NCBI GenBank assembly: GCA_028717985.1
Contig: JAQUMS010000033.1
Location: forward strand, 1 to 8,589
From: Candidatus Omnitrophota bacterium
Lineage (GTDB): Bacteria; Omnitrophota; Gorgyraeia; Gygaellales; Profunditerraquicolaceae
Reading direction: 5' to 3'
DNA: 8,589 bases
This document shows, one piece after another, positions 1-7,493 of the stretch (position 1 is the stretch's first letter; each line of letters begins with the position of its first letter). Under the pieces are notes generated by a model, which searched no databases, was not told where the DNA came from, and was given only the letters and a program-made list of their open reading frames with translations. The translations under genes and the position numbers were made by a program.

Positions 1-76
1 AATCAAAAACCGGGAGCGTTAAAATAACATCCCCGATATTGCTTAACGTTATGAATAATATTTTGTCTGCTATCAT
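1..76 (-). CDS. GT9-family glycosyltransferase (heptosyltransferase-like), N-terminal fragment cut by window edge
   Basis: Reading leftwards from the ATG at 76-74, the frame is open to the window edge. It encodes about 25 residues beginning MIADKILFITLSNIGD and continuing VILTLPVFD. This is the first beta strand and loop of GT9 enzymes (ADP-heptose:LPS heptosyltransferases), in which a hydrophobic strand is followed by S/N-x-G-D and a run of small hydrophobic residues; the Asp is the catalytic-base position in the WaaC/WaaF family. The same segment occurs in the 160-1233 gene (NWLGDVLFSTAVIRNL) and in the second half of the 2331-4460 gene (ISSLGDIILSTAAIKA). An in-frame ATG at 109-107 is an alternative start, and an in-frame stop at 115-113 bounds the gene. 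Neither start has a good ribosome binding site; I prefer 76 because GT9 proteins usually begin a few residues before this strand. It lies 83 bases after the preceding stop and is probably in the same operon. Donor and acceptor cannot be told from the fragment. Confidence 0.72.
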   Translation of the reverse strand, partial: MIADKILFITLSNIGDVILTLPVFD

Positions 77-159
77 ATCCAGGGAACATCGCCGCGGCAA
101 TGCCGGCATAGTTTAAACACACGCGCGTTTCCGCGTAAAATCATGTGGATTAAAAGGCG

Positions 160-1233
160 TTACTGCCGGGGCCGTAATACCTTTACGCCCTGACGCCATA
201 CAGTATATACTTTCTCCACTTCCCGCACTACATCTTCAGGCGTAATCGCCTTCATACACCGGTTATCGGAACACTCAACATTATAACAGGGTATAGCGCA
301 CTCAGTTTCTTTGAAGATAACAGTTACGCCGCAGGTTGAACGAGGCCCGGTAACCGACGGATCTGTAGGCCCGAACAACGCTATAATATTTTTGGCGCCA
401 GATGCGGAAGCAATATGAAGAGGACCGCTGTCCGCACTGATAAACACATGCGTCAGTGTACTCAAACCTCCAAATTGTTTAAGGGATAAAAAACCACAGC
501 ATATAACCGGTTTATGTTTCATCGCCGAAACAATAGTATCAGCCAACTTTGTATCCTCAGGGCCGCCGGTAATAACGACACGCGCGGAAAATTTTTCTAT
601 CAGGGTGTCCGCGAGTTTCGCAAAGCGGTCGGGCGGCCAGCGTTTCGGCATCCAATTACCGCCGGCATTGATGCCGACCACAAAATCATTTCCGGAAATG
701 GAATTTTTCTTTAAAAACTGCGCCGCGAATTCCGTATCCTTTTGAGAAACAAAAAAATCGGTAAAGGAATCTTTAATATCAAGGCCGGCTCCTTTAATAA
801 TCCCGAGATAATAATCGATCCGATGGACCGACGTGCAGGGAACAAGCGGGATTTTATTCGTCAGCAACAAACTGCTTCTAAACGTATCGTAGCCTGTTCT
901 CACCCGGATCCCGGCAAGCCAACACAGAAAAACCCTGGTCAGAGAACGATGCAATAAAAATACCCGGTCAAACCGTTTTGTTCTCAGCATTCTGACGAAA
1001 CGTATTTTATCTCCGATACTCCGGTGAGTGGTTTTTTCATCGAAGATGATAATTTCGTTCAAATACGGGTTCCCCTCGAGTACGGAATAACAGCGGGAAG
1101 GAATAATGCAGGCGATAAACGCGTCCGGAAAATTATAACGAAGATTTCTGATCACGGCGGTTGAAAAAAGAACGTCGCCAAGCCAATTAACATTAAAAAT
1201 CAGGATACGTTCTGATTTAGAGAAGGGAAGCAT
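160..1233 (-). CDS. GT9 glycosyltransferase, ADP-heptose:LPS heptosyltransferase II-like
   Basis: The 357-residue protein is the usual length for a heptosyltransferase. In this family (WaaC, WaaF, WaaQ) heptose is transferred from ADP-heptose to the LPS inner core at the cytoplasmic face of the inner membrane. Visible GT9 features are the N-terminal strand and loop around residues 10-30 with NWLGD (Asp20, equivalent to the catalytic Asp), the inter-domain GINAGGNWMPKRWP segment (about 187-200, with a Lys-Arg-Trp-Pro phosphate-contacting motif), ITGGPED (221-227), the nucleotide-binding DSGPLH motif (268-273) and LFGPT (286-290). A Cys cluster follows (Cys312, 316, 321, 326), then the typical ITPEDV ending. 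The ATG overlaps the end of the upstream GT4 gene by 17 bases, which implies translational coupling; there is only a weak GGA upstream. It resembles WaaF more than WaaC in the RWP region, but acceptor specificity cannot be read from sequence, so I give no symbol. Confidence 0.9.
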   Translation of the reverse strand: MLPFSKSERILIFNVNWLGDVLFSTAVIRNLRYNFPDAFIACIIPSRCYSVLEGNPYLNEIIIFDEKTTHRSIGDKIRFVRMLRTKRFDRVFLLHRSLTRVFLCWLAGIRVRTGYDTFRSSLLLTNKIPLVPCTSVHRIDYYLGIIKGAGLDIKDSFTDFFVSQKDTEFAAQFLKKNSISGNDFVVGINAGGNWMPKRWPPDRFAKLADTLIEKFSARVVITGGPEDTKLADTIVSAMKHKPVICCGFLSLKQFGGLSTLTHVFISADSGPLHIASASGAKNIIALFGPTDPSVTGPRSTCGVTVIFKETECAIPCYNVECSDNRCMKAITPEDVVREVEKVYTVWRQGVKVLRPRQ

Positions 1234-2314
1234 AAAGTTTTTCCGTATGTGTAACCATTGTTTCCGAGTTGAAATTTGACTGAATAAACTTCCGGGCGTT
1301 TTTCCCCAGCATTTCGGCTTTCAAAGTATCGGTCAATACGTCTGTTATCGCCGACGCAATACTCACGGGGTTTCCGGGTTCCACCAGTATTCCGGTTTTT
1401 TCCCGGATAATCAGGCTGCGAATCCCCCCCACATCAGAACCTATAACCGGAAGTCCCGCGGCCATCGCCTCCATCAATCCAAGACCCAACCCTTCCTGAA
1501 GCGAAGGCATAACGAAAACATCCATCGCCGCTAAAGCCTCCGCGGTATCCTCTACCTCAGGGATAAAATAAACCGAAGATTCCATCCTTAAAGCCTGTAC
1601 TTTTTCAACCAGCCTCTTTTTCATTTTTCCGTCCCCTATAATCAACAAGCGGGCGTTGGGAACGGTATCGGAAACACGCTTCATCGCTTCAATCAAATAT
1701 ACGTGCCCTTTTACATCCGAAAGACGGGCAATAATCCCTACCACAGGTCCGGGAAGTACCCCCATCTGCTTTTTTATAATTCCCGTGTCCTTTTTTTCAC
1801 GTACAGCTGAAAATCTGTTTATGTCGATCCCGTTATAAATAAGCGCGATACTTTCCGGGGATATGCCAAAATCACGGATGAGATGCTGCCGTACCGGTTC
1901 GCTTATAGCAATAACTCTATTCCCCCAACAAGGGAAAATCCTGCGGAACAGGCGGACCCTAAAAAAACCATGACAGGTAGACACATGAGAGATACGGCAC
2001 AACCTGTGCAAAAAATACCCCGCGACTTGCGTAACCCGCGTATGGGAATGCACAAGATGGATATTATTATCGCGTATAAACCGTTTTAATATACGTACCG
2101 TAGCGAAAATTTTTAAAAAATTAGCTTCTGATTTTGTATTAATAGGCACCCGCACAACGGGTATCCCGGCCTCTTCAAACTTTTGGACGCGTTCCCCTCC
2201 GCTGCTGGCCGCGTATACCCTGTGGCCGCGGGCCCTTAACCCTTTTCCCAAAGTCAAAAGGTAACTGGTTATACCTCCGGTATTCAGATGCGTTGAAATA
2301 AATAAGATATTCAT
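1217..2314 (-). CDS. GT4-family glycosyltransferase
   Basis: A 365-residue GT-B fold retaining glycosyltransferase of family GT4, a length normal for the family. The N-terminal Rossmann domain begins MNILFISTHLNTGG, where the GG loop contacts the donor. STCHGF around residue 115 provides the conserved His-Gly. The C-terminal donor domain has GIIARLSDVKGH (193-204; Arg197 and Lys202 are the usual phosphate contacts), LLIIGDG (223-229) and the E-x7-E motif (Glu274 and Glu282 within QEGLGLGLME), followed by DVGG. The frame is open upstream to an ATG at 2362, but I choose 2314: it has a GGGAG ribosome binding site, and from there the protein aligns without gaps with the GT4 half of the preceding fused protein (24 of the first 62 residues identical by hand). 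It starts 16 bases after that gene and overlaps the next by 17. The role is probably LPS core or O-chain sugar addition; donor sugar unknown. Confidence 0.9.
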   Translation of the reverse strand: MNILFISTHLNTGGITSYLLTLGKGLRARGHRVYAASSGGERVQKFEEAGIPVVRVPINTKSEANFLKIFATVRILKRFIRDNNIHLVHSHTRVTQVAGYFLHRLCRISHVSTCHGFFRVRLFRRIFPCWGNRVIAISEPVRQHLIRDFGISPESIALIYNGIDINRFSAVREKKDTGIIKKQMGVLPGPVVGIIARLSDVKGHVYLIEAMKRVSDTVPNARLLIIGDGKMKKRLVEKVQALRMESSVYFIPEVEDTAEALAAMDVFVMPSLQEGLGLGLMEAMAAGLPVIGSDVGGIRSLIIREKTGILVEPGNPVSIASAITDVLTDTLKAEMLGKNARKFIQSNFNSETMVTHTEKLYASLL

Positions 2315-2318
2315 ACGT

Positions 2319-2323
2319 CTCCC
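2319..2323 (-). promoter_or_regulatory. Ribosome binding site that fixes the start of the separate GT4 gene
   Basis: The minus strand reads GGGAG, four bases (ACGT) before the ATG at 2314. It occupies the 16-base gap between the stop of the fused GT4-GT9 gene and this start. The longer reading frame with ATG at 2362 has nothing comparable and would overlap the fused gene, so this site supports the shorter protein. Confidence 0.6.
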
Positions 2324-2330
2324 GATTGAA

Positions 2331-4460
2331 TCATCCATTTGACTGAGACAACAATGACTCAACAGCTTTCAAAACTTCCGCAGGAGAAATATTTCTCATG
2401 CAATCCGCCTGCCGGCATTTCGATTTATAACACGGGCCGCAACTCATATCTTTCTTAATAACACGATACCGCCGCGCAGGAGGCACATGACGACGGGAGT
2501 CGGTCGGTCCGAATAAAGCAATAAACGGGACATCCATGCTCGCCGCGACATGGAGAGGGGCGGAATCGCCGGAAATATACACGGCGCATTGCCTGATAAG
2601 GCACGCAAGTTGATTGATTGTTGTTTTCCCGCAAAGATTTATTATCTTTGATTGCCCCACCCTGTTTACTAATGATTGCGCTAAAGGAATATCAATTGAA
2701 GCGCCGGTCACCACAATCCTCATGTCCCGTTTGGCAAGTTCTTCGCATAAAACAGCACAATGCTCCAACGGCCACATTTTGCTCGACCATCTACGGCTCG
2801 CGCTGATGTTCACGCCGATCAACTTTTGCTGCGGGCCGATCCACGCCGAAGACAACAAATTCCGGACATATTCCTCGTCCTGAGGCGTAGGCCATAATTC
2901 AAGGTGCGGGTTTGAATACCGGATGCCTAAATCTTCCAGGATTTTAAACTGGTGCCGTACCGGATCAACGGGGACAGAATCATCTTTTACCCGGTGATTA
3001 AGCAAAAATGAAAATTTTTTATTGTCATACCCATACCTGTCCGGAGCCAGTGTTAAATACGCTATAGAATGACTTCTCCTGCTGTTTTGCAGGTCGATAA
3101 CAATATCATAATTCTGTTTTCTCAGTTTCGCCGTTAATTTAAGCATGCCCAAAAGCCCCTTATCCTTATTTTTAAAATTACACACAATCAACTCATCAAT
3201 ATACGGACAGGTCAGTAAAAGATCGCGGGATTCTTCACCGACAAGAACGCTGAGAGTATACCGTGAGCCATTCTTTCCGCCGGATGGCACCGCGGGGAAT
3301 TGTTCCCTGATAGCCTTGATCGCCGCCGTTGAAAGAATTATATCTCCGAGTGAACTAATCTTGATAATCAGTATTTTTTTGTGATTCAGCGCTTCGCTGT
3401 AAACACCGAGTGTTTTCGAGGCCATTGCATCCAGGGAATATAAATCTTTCACCTTTATGCCGGCGTTACCGGCAAGAGTCGCGGCGAACGCCGGATCACG
3501 GTATAAAGCAATCACAGCCTCGGCGATCGCATCCGGATCAAACGGAGGGACCAATAACCCGGTTTTTTTATCTTCAATAATATCAACCACTCCACCCACG
3601 GACGTAGCCACGACGGGAACCCCGCTGGCCTGAGCTTCCACGACCACGCGGCCAAACGCCTCATGAGTTACTGTACTTAACACCACCACATCCAGATGTT
3701 TTAAAATAGAAGGAATATCTTTCTGCGTCCCAAGGAACTCCGTATGTTTCCATATGCCAAGCTTCTTCACCAGCAGAACAATTTCTTCTTTATAACCGCC
3801 CTTTGACTCAGGCGCATCTCCAACGATCCAGATTTTAAGCGACGGTATCGCTTTAAGAACTTTCGCCATACCTTTAATAAAATCAATGTGGCCTTTAATC
3901 GGAGTAATCCTCCCGATAATGCCGACGTTAAACACATTCTTCTTTTCATGGGCCCTCCCCCCTTCGGAAAACTTCTCAAGATCTACGCTCCGGGGAATTA
4001 AACGGATCCTGTCATGAGGGACCCCAAAATGAGACGTCATATGATGGCCAATTACATTACTGGGAACAATGACCCTCTTCCCCCACCCCATAACGGCACT
4101 GAATAAATGCCGGGAATAATATCCATGGCATGTTGTAATAAATACGCGTTTTGTCCTCCGGCAAGCCCAATACGCTATCCAGGCGGGAGCACGTGACCGG
4201 GCATGCACTATATCAATATTTTCTTTCCGGATAATTTCCTCCACTAAAGGAACCATCCGGATAATATTCCAAATTGATTTTTTATCAACGGGAAGCTGAT
4301 AATGGACTGCGCCCAGAGATTCAAGGTCTTTCACTAATTCTCCGCCGGCAGAAATAACAACCGCTTTATGTCCAAGACGCACAAACGATTTGGATAAATC
4401 AAGCGTCCCCGTTTCAACCCCCCCCACATTAAGTTCCGGTAAAATCTGAAGAATATTCAT
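2331..4460 (-). CDS. Two-domain glycosyltransferase: N-terminal GT4 fused to C-terminal GT9 (heptosyltransferase-like)
   Basis: A 709-residue protein, about twice the length of either family, with two complete enzymes in one frame. Residues 1 to about 358 are a GT4 domain: MNILQILPELNVGG, TTCHGYY (His112), GIIGRITPIKGH (181-191), WIVGDA and the E-x7-E pair Glu267/Glu275 in HEAFGRVVVE, followed by SVGG and GLLVPPFD. Residues from about 361 are a GT9 domain: KILIIKISSLGD (Asp373), NISASRRWSSKMWP (551-564), VTGAS, GDSAPLH (631-637), LFGPT (649-653), a Cys cluster (674, 677, 682, 687) and a typical ISPAEV ending. Catalytic motifs in both halves look intact and the linker is only a few residues. 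The start at 4460 is chosen because it aligns with the next GT4 gene from residue 1; an ATG at 4490 overlaps the preceding stop as TAATG and would add ten residues. Inferred role: two successive core-sugar transfers. Known for the families: retaining (GT4) and inverting (GT9) GT-B enzymes. Confidence 0.9.
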   Translation of the reverse strand: MNILQILPELNVGGVETGTLDLSKSFVRLGHKAVVISAGGELVKDLESLGAVHYQLPVDKKSIWNIIRMVPLVEEIIRKENIDIVHARSRAPAWIAYWACRRTKRVFITTCHGYYSRHLFSAVMGWGKRVIVPSNVIGHHMTSHFGVPHDRIRLIPRSVDLEKFSEGGRAHEKKNVFNVGIIGRITPIKGHIDFIKGMAKVLKAIPSLKIWIVGDAPESKGGYKEEIVLLVKKLGIWKHTEFLGTQKDIPSILKHLDVVVLSTVTHEAFGRVVVEAQASGVPVVATSVGGVVDIIEDKKTGLLVPPFDPDAIAEAVIALYRDPAFAATLAGNAGIKVKDLYSLDAMASKTLGVYSEALNHKKILIIKISSLGDIILSTAAIKAIREQFPAVPSGGKNGSRYTLSVLVGEESRDLLLTCPYIDELIVCNFKNKDKGLLGMLKLTAKLRKQNYDIVIDLQNSRRSHSIAYLTLAPDRYGYDNKKFSFLLNHRVKDDSVPVDPVRHQFKILEDLGIRYSNPHLELWPTPQDEEYVRNLLSSAWIGPQQKLIGVNISASRRWSSKMWPLEHCAVLCEELAKRDMRIVVTGASIDIPLAQSLVNRVGQSKIINLCGKTTINQLACLIRQCAVYISGDSAPLHVAASMDVPFIALFGPTDSRRHVPPARRYRVIKKDMSCGPCYKSKCRQADCMRNISPAEVLKAVESLLSQSNG

Positions 4461-4489
4461 ATCTCTTTTAAGCTCCTCGCGTTGTAGCA

Positions 4490-6427
4490 TTACATAATCT
4501 TTTTCAATTCCTCGTGAACTCGTGCGCGATCCGGTAATACCCCGGGTGAATACCGTCGGTCAATGATAGACCTGACAGTATCTTCAAGTTTTTCAGCGTC
4601 GGCAAGACACAGATAGTTTTTTTCCGCCAGATTCTCAAGAAACCTTTTATGGCGTGCCCTCACGGCCGGCGCATTAAATACAATCACGGGCTTTCCGCTG
4701 CTCACCGCCTCCGAAACCATCGAGATACTTTCCGGACTGACGATAAGAATGGAACTCAAACCTAAAATCCCTCCCATGGCCGCGGAATTATTATATTCAT
4801 TCGCAATCACGGACAAAGAACAGCGCGAATATGCGTGTAATTCTTTTTTTATAACCTGTTCGACCTCCGCAGATGTACGGCGGGACGTCGTTACTAATAC
4901 TTCACCGTCATACCTTTCAAGTATTTTTTTAATTTCTTCTATAACCACACAAACGATTTCTTTATCGAGAACAAACTGCCCCGCGTCCCCTCCGATCAAC
5001 AGGCCGATAATGAAATTTTTAGTCAACCGGATGTCCCTCCGCAACAGGATACTCTGCTCCCGAAGGTATTTCTCATCAACAAGGTTAAGGGCGCCTTCAA
5101 CAGTGACAACGCGGCCCGAACGGGGAGGATTATCATGCCTGGGCATTACCACTAAATTAAAGTTTTTCAGCCCTATATACCAAGGCGGACGCATAATCGC
5201 AAACGATTTCGCGCCGGTATCGCGTGAAAGAAAAACATTAAGGCCTGCCACCGAAGAACCGCAGGAAACGACACAATCAGGTTGAAGTCCCCGTAACCGG
5301 GAAAATGTCTCTTTATCAAGGCAATACTCCAGCAACCAGGCAGCACGCAAAGAAGAACGAATCCCCAGGACAAGACTGATCATGAATACTTTTTTATGCC
5401 GCGGGCTTTTCCAGGAAACAGGAACACTCATGATTCTGGGTTTAAATCCCTTAGACGCAAAAACTTCCGATGCGATCGCCGCAAACGACTGAGACTGCCG
5501 GAGATGTCCGGTTTTTCCGTCGTTAAGAATGACGATCTCTCTTTCCGTACCGTATTTCCAAACCTTATACGTCCACAAATATTCATGGGGATATTTAACA
5601 ATGCAGCGTTCAAACAAAAAAGCCAGCTTTTGAAGATTCCGGACAACATCAGCGTCATCAGCCCCGGTATTCTTAATTTCTAACGGAGGATTGATAAAAT
5701 ACGTGATACGGGGGCCGTGGGTGCGCATGCAAAAAACAGGCAGGATAACCGCGCCGTATTTCAGGGCAATTTTAACCGCGCCGGAGGACAAAGATGCCTC
5801 TTTACCGAAAAATTTAATCCGTATGCCGCTTGCGCCGCCCTGATCAATACTGATGCCGAAAGAACGGTTTGTTTTAATTATCTGAACCAGTTCCCGGGCT
5901 CCTCCCCGTTTAATAACCACACATCCCCGCTGGCTGCGATATTCCGCCAGCAAACTGTTTAATTTCGGATATCGCTGTTCGCGCACAAAAATACAATAAG
6001 GAAATCCCAAATTCGCGCTGATAATATTGGAAAGCTCCCAGCTTCCTTCATGTACGCCGGCAAAAATTACCCCCGTACCTTTTTTAAACGCCTGGTGAAT
6101 ATACTCCATCCCTTCTATAGTAACAAAACGTTTAATATACTCCGGTGTTATACGAGGAATCAGGAATAAATCAACGGCGTTCTGCCCATACGCCCTGAAA
6201 AATTTTTTTGTGAAACATTTGATTTCTGAAGGAGAATACGTATTCCCGACGGCAATCGTCAAATGGGCAAAAACCCGGGCACGGTGTCTGCCGTCGAAAA
6301 AATAAAAAAAACCGCCGACCATCCGTCCGACCCAATACGCGCATTCCCGCGGCATCAGCCTCATGACCGGACCAAAAATCTTAATCAGCGTGTAACCGGC
6401 GTAATCTACGATGTAATCCTTCTTCAT
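4490..6427 (-). CDS. Fusion of LpxL/HtrB-like lipid A acyltransferase and ELM1-family putative glycosyltransferase
   Basis: A 645-residue protein, against about 300 for LpxL and 300-350 for ELM1-family proteins. Residues 1 to about 292 are a lysophospholipid/lipid A acyltransferase domain: MRLMPRECAYWVGR near the start, the catalytic H-x4-E motif in GVHEGSWE (His126, Glu131), IKRGGARELV (172-181), SIDQGG (193-198) and the family-ending HEYLWTYKVWKYG. Such enzymes add secondary acyl chains to lipid A from acyl-ACP at the inner membrane. From about residue 297 comes an ELM1-type domain: ILNDGKTGHLRQSQ, PPWYIGLKNFNLVVMPRHD (414-432), EGALNLV, IGLLIGGDAG (474-483) and SPESISMVSEAVSSGKPV (564-581). 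ELM1 is a GT-B-like family named after a plant mitochondrial fission factor; its bacterial members are putative glycosyltransferases. The gene overlaps lpxK by 47 bases, has no clear ribosome binding site and is probably coupled to lpxK translation. Its stop overlaps an ATG of the next gene (TAATG at 4490). Confidence 0.88.
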   Translation of the reverse strand: MKKDYIVDYAGYTLIKIFGPVMRLMPRECAYWVGRMVGGFFYFFDGRHRARVFAHLTIAVGNTYSPSEIKCFTKKFFRAYGQNAVDLFLIPRITPEYIKRFVTIEGMEYIHQAFKKGTGVIFAGVHEGSWELSNIISANLGFPYCIFVREQRYPKLNSLLAEYRSQRGCVVIKRGGARELVQIIKTNRSFGISIDQGGASGIRIKFFGKEASLSSGAVKIALKYGAVILPVFCMRTHGPRITYFINPPLEIKNTGADDADVVRNLQKLAFLFERCIVKYPHEYLWTYKVWKYGTEREIVILNDGKTGHLRQSQSFAAIASEVFASKGFKPRIMSVPVSWKSPRHKKVFMISLVLGIRSSLRAAWLLEYCLDKETFSRLRGLQPDCVVSCGSSVAGLNVFLSRDTGAKSFAIMRPPWYIGLKNFNLVVMPRHDNPPRSGRVVTVEGALNLVDEKYLREQSILLRRDIRLTKNFIIGLLIGGDAGQFVLDKEIVCVVIEEIKKILERYDGEVLVTTSRRTSAEVEQVIKKELHAYSRCSLSVIANEYNNSAAMGGILGLSSILIVSPESISMVSEAVSSGKPVIVFNAPAVRARHKRFLENLAEKNYLCLADAEKLEDTVRSIIDRRYSPGVLPDRARVHEELKKIM

Positions 6428-7493
6428 TAGTATGTATGTTTAATTTTATGCGAAGAACCCATATCCCGCGTGTCTCATCTTCAGGCAAAGCTGAAAGCCG
6501 CACGGCGTCTTTTTCAGTAGTCACCACATAATCCGCCCTCAATTTCCGGGCATTTTCAATACTATGCCGCAGGTCCTCCCGTGTATACTGATGGTGGTCG
6601 TCAAATAAAAAAGATTTTGCGATCCGAAGGCCAAGCCGCGTTAACAAAGCATCAAACGAAGCCGGGTCCCCGATACCGGAAAAAATAACAGCTGACTTCC
6701 CCCTCAGAGAATCCAATGAAAGACAATCTTCGCAGTTTCCAAAGCGGAATATCGCTTCCGGAACATGGTCGGATTCAACGATTTCCGCTGAAGGATTCAA
6801 GGAAGATAAAACTTTCCTCAGGGATTCCGTCTTCCTCTCCGGTGAAACCTTTGTGATAATAAAAATATCAGCCCTGCGCAAAGACGAAACAGGTTCGCGC
6901 AAAATCCCGCGGGGAATCATATACATATTGCCGAAAGGCTTTTCGGAATTGAGAGCAACAATCTCCAAGTCCTTGTATATGCCCCACTGCTGAAAACCAT
7001 CATCAAAAACAACGGTATCCGCCGCATACATCCCGTGCGCCATGTATGCCGCCCGGATACGGTTCCCGTCAACCAAAACCGGAATACCGCGTAATTTTTT
7101 CGCCAGCATGTACGGTTCATCCCCTATATCCAAACAGGAAACAATGGGACCATTTTCTACGCCTGATACGACAGTGCCGGCACTGGTTCGTTTATACCCC
7201 CTGCTGAGCACTGCAACGCTCTTACCCTGTGATTGTAAATACCGGGCGACGTATTCCACAATCAGGGTCTTACCCGTTCCTCCGAGAGTAATATTCCCGA
7301 TACTAACCACAGCGCACGGGAGCCGTTTACGTGAAAAAAGGCGAAACAGGCGAATTACCCGAATACCTAATCCGTACAAAAAAGAAGCCACTAACAACAC
7401 GAATTTTGCCGCCCCCGGAAAAAATCCGTTAAGCGTATCCGTAGCAAGATTATATAAAACCGATTTCAGCATTATTTTGTGAAACAGGGACAC
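6381..7493 (-). CDS. lpxK: Tetraacyldisaccharide 4'-kinase (lipid A 4'-kinase)
   Basis: LpxK phosphorylates the 4' position of the tetraacyl-disaccharide 1-phosphate, using ATP, to form lipid IVA at the inner membrane. The 370-residue protein is slightly longer than typical. Motifs: a hydrophobic N-terminal segment (about 28-50, membrane anchor), the P-loop in SIGNITLGGTGKT (64-76, Lys75), SRGY (97-100), GDEP (124-127), DDGFQ (164-168, the acidic catalytic region), a FDDHHQY segment (297-303) and TTEKDAVRL (325-333). The GTG start at 7493 has a GGGAG site eight bases upstream but lies inside one arm of a 13-bp inverted repeat. An ATG at 7472 (MLKSVLYNLATD) fits the usual family N-terminus better but lacks its own ribosome binding site. 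The choice between them is open and changes only seven residues. It is the first gene of the tight LPS operon, and its 3' end overlaps the acyltransferase-ELM1 gene by 47 bases. Confidence 0.93.
   Translation of the reverse strand: MSLFHKIMLKSVLYNLATDTLNGFFPGAAKFVLLVASFLYGLGIRVIRLFRLFSRKRLPCAVVSIGNITLGGTGKTLIVEYVARYLQSQGKSVAVLSRGYKRTSAGTVVSGVENGPIVSCLDIGDEPYMLAKKLRGIPVLVDGNRIRAAYMAHGMYAADTVVFDDGFQQWGIYKDLEIVALNSEKPFGNMYMIPRGILREPVSSLRRADIFIITKVSPERKTESLRKVLSSLNPSAEIVESDHVPEAIFRFGNCEDCLSLDSLRGKSAVIFSGIGDPASFDALLTRLGLRIAKSFLFDDHHQYTREDLRHSIENARKLRADYVVTTEKDAVRLSALPEDETRGIWVLRIKLNIHTNEEGLHRRLRRLHAD

Noticed and set aside
91..108. Two adjacent 8-bp palindromes, GCCGCGGC (91-98) and TGCCGGCA (101-108), considered as an operator
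   Set aside because: Short GC-rich palindromes of this size are common by chance, and these may be inside the alternative N-terminal coding stretch of the edge GT9 gene.
121..136. Hairpin ACGCG/CGCGT with a six-base loop between the GT9 gene and the next GT9 start
   Set aside because: The stem is only five base pairs and is not followed by a T run, and the next gene begins within 50 bases. Probably not a terminator.
4749..5285. 178-codon plus-strand open frame
   Set aside because: It lies wholly antisense to the ELM1 half of the fused gene, whose protein has clear family motifs. The plus-strand translation has no recognisable domain.
7042..7482. 146-codon plus-strand open frame
   Set aside because: Antisense to the lpxK region that holds the P-loop and DDGFQ motifs; no family resemblance and no ribosome binding site.
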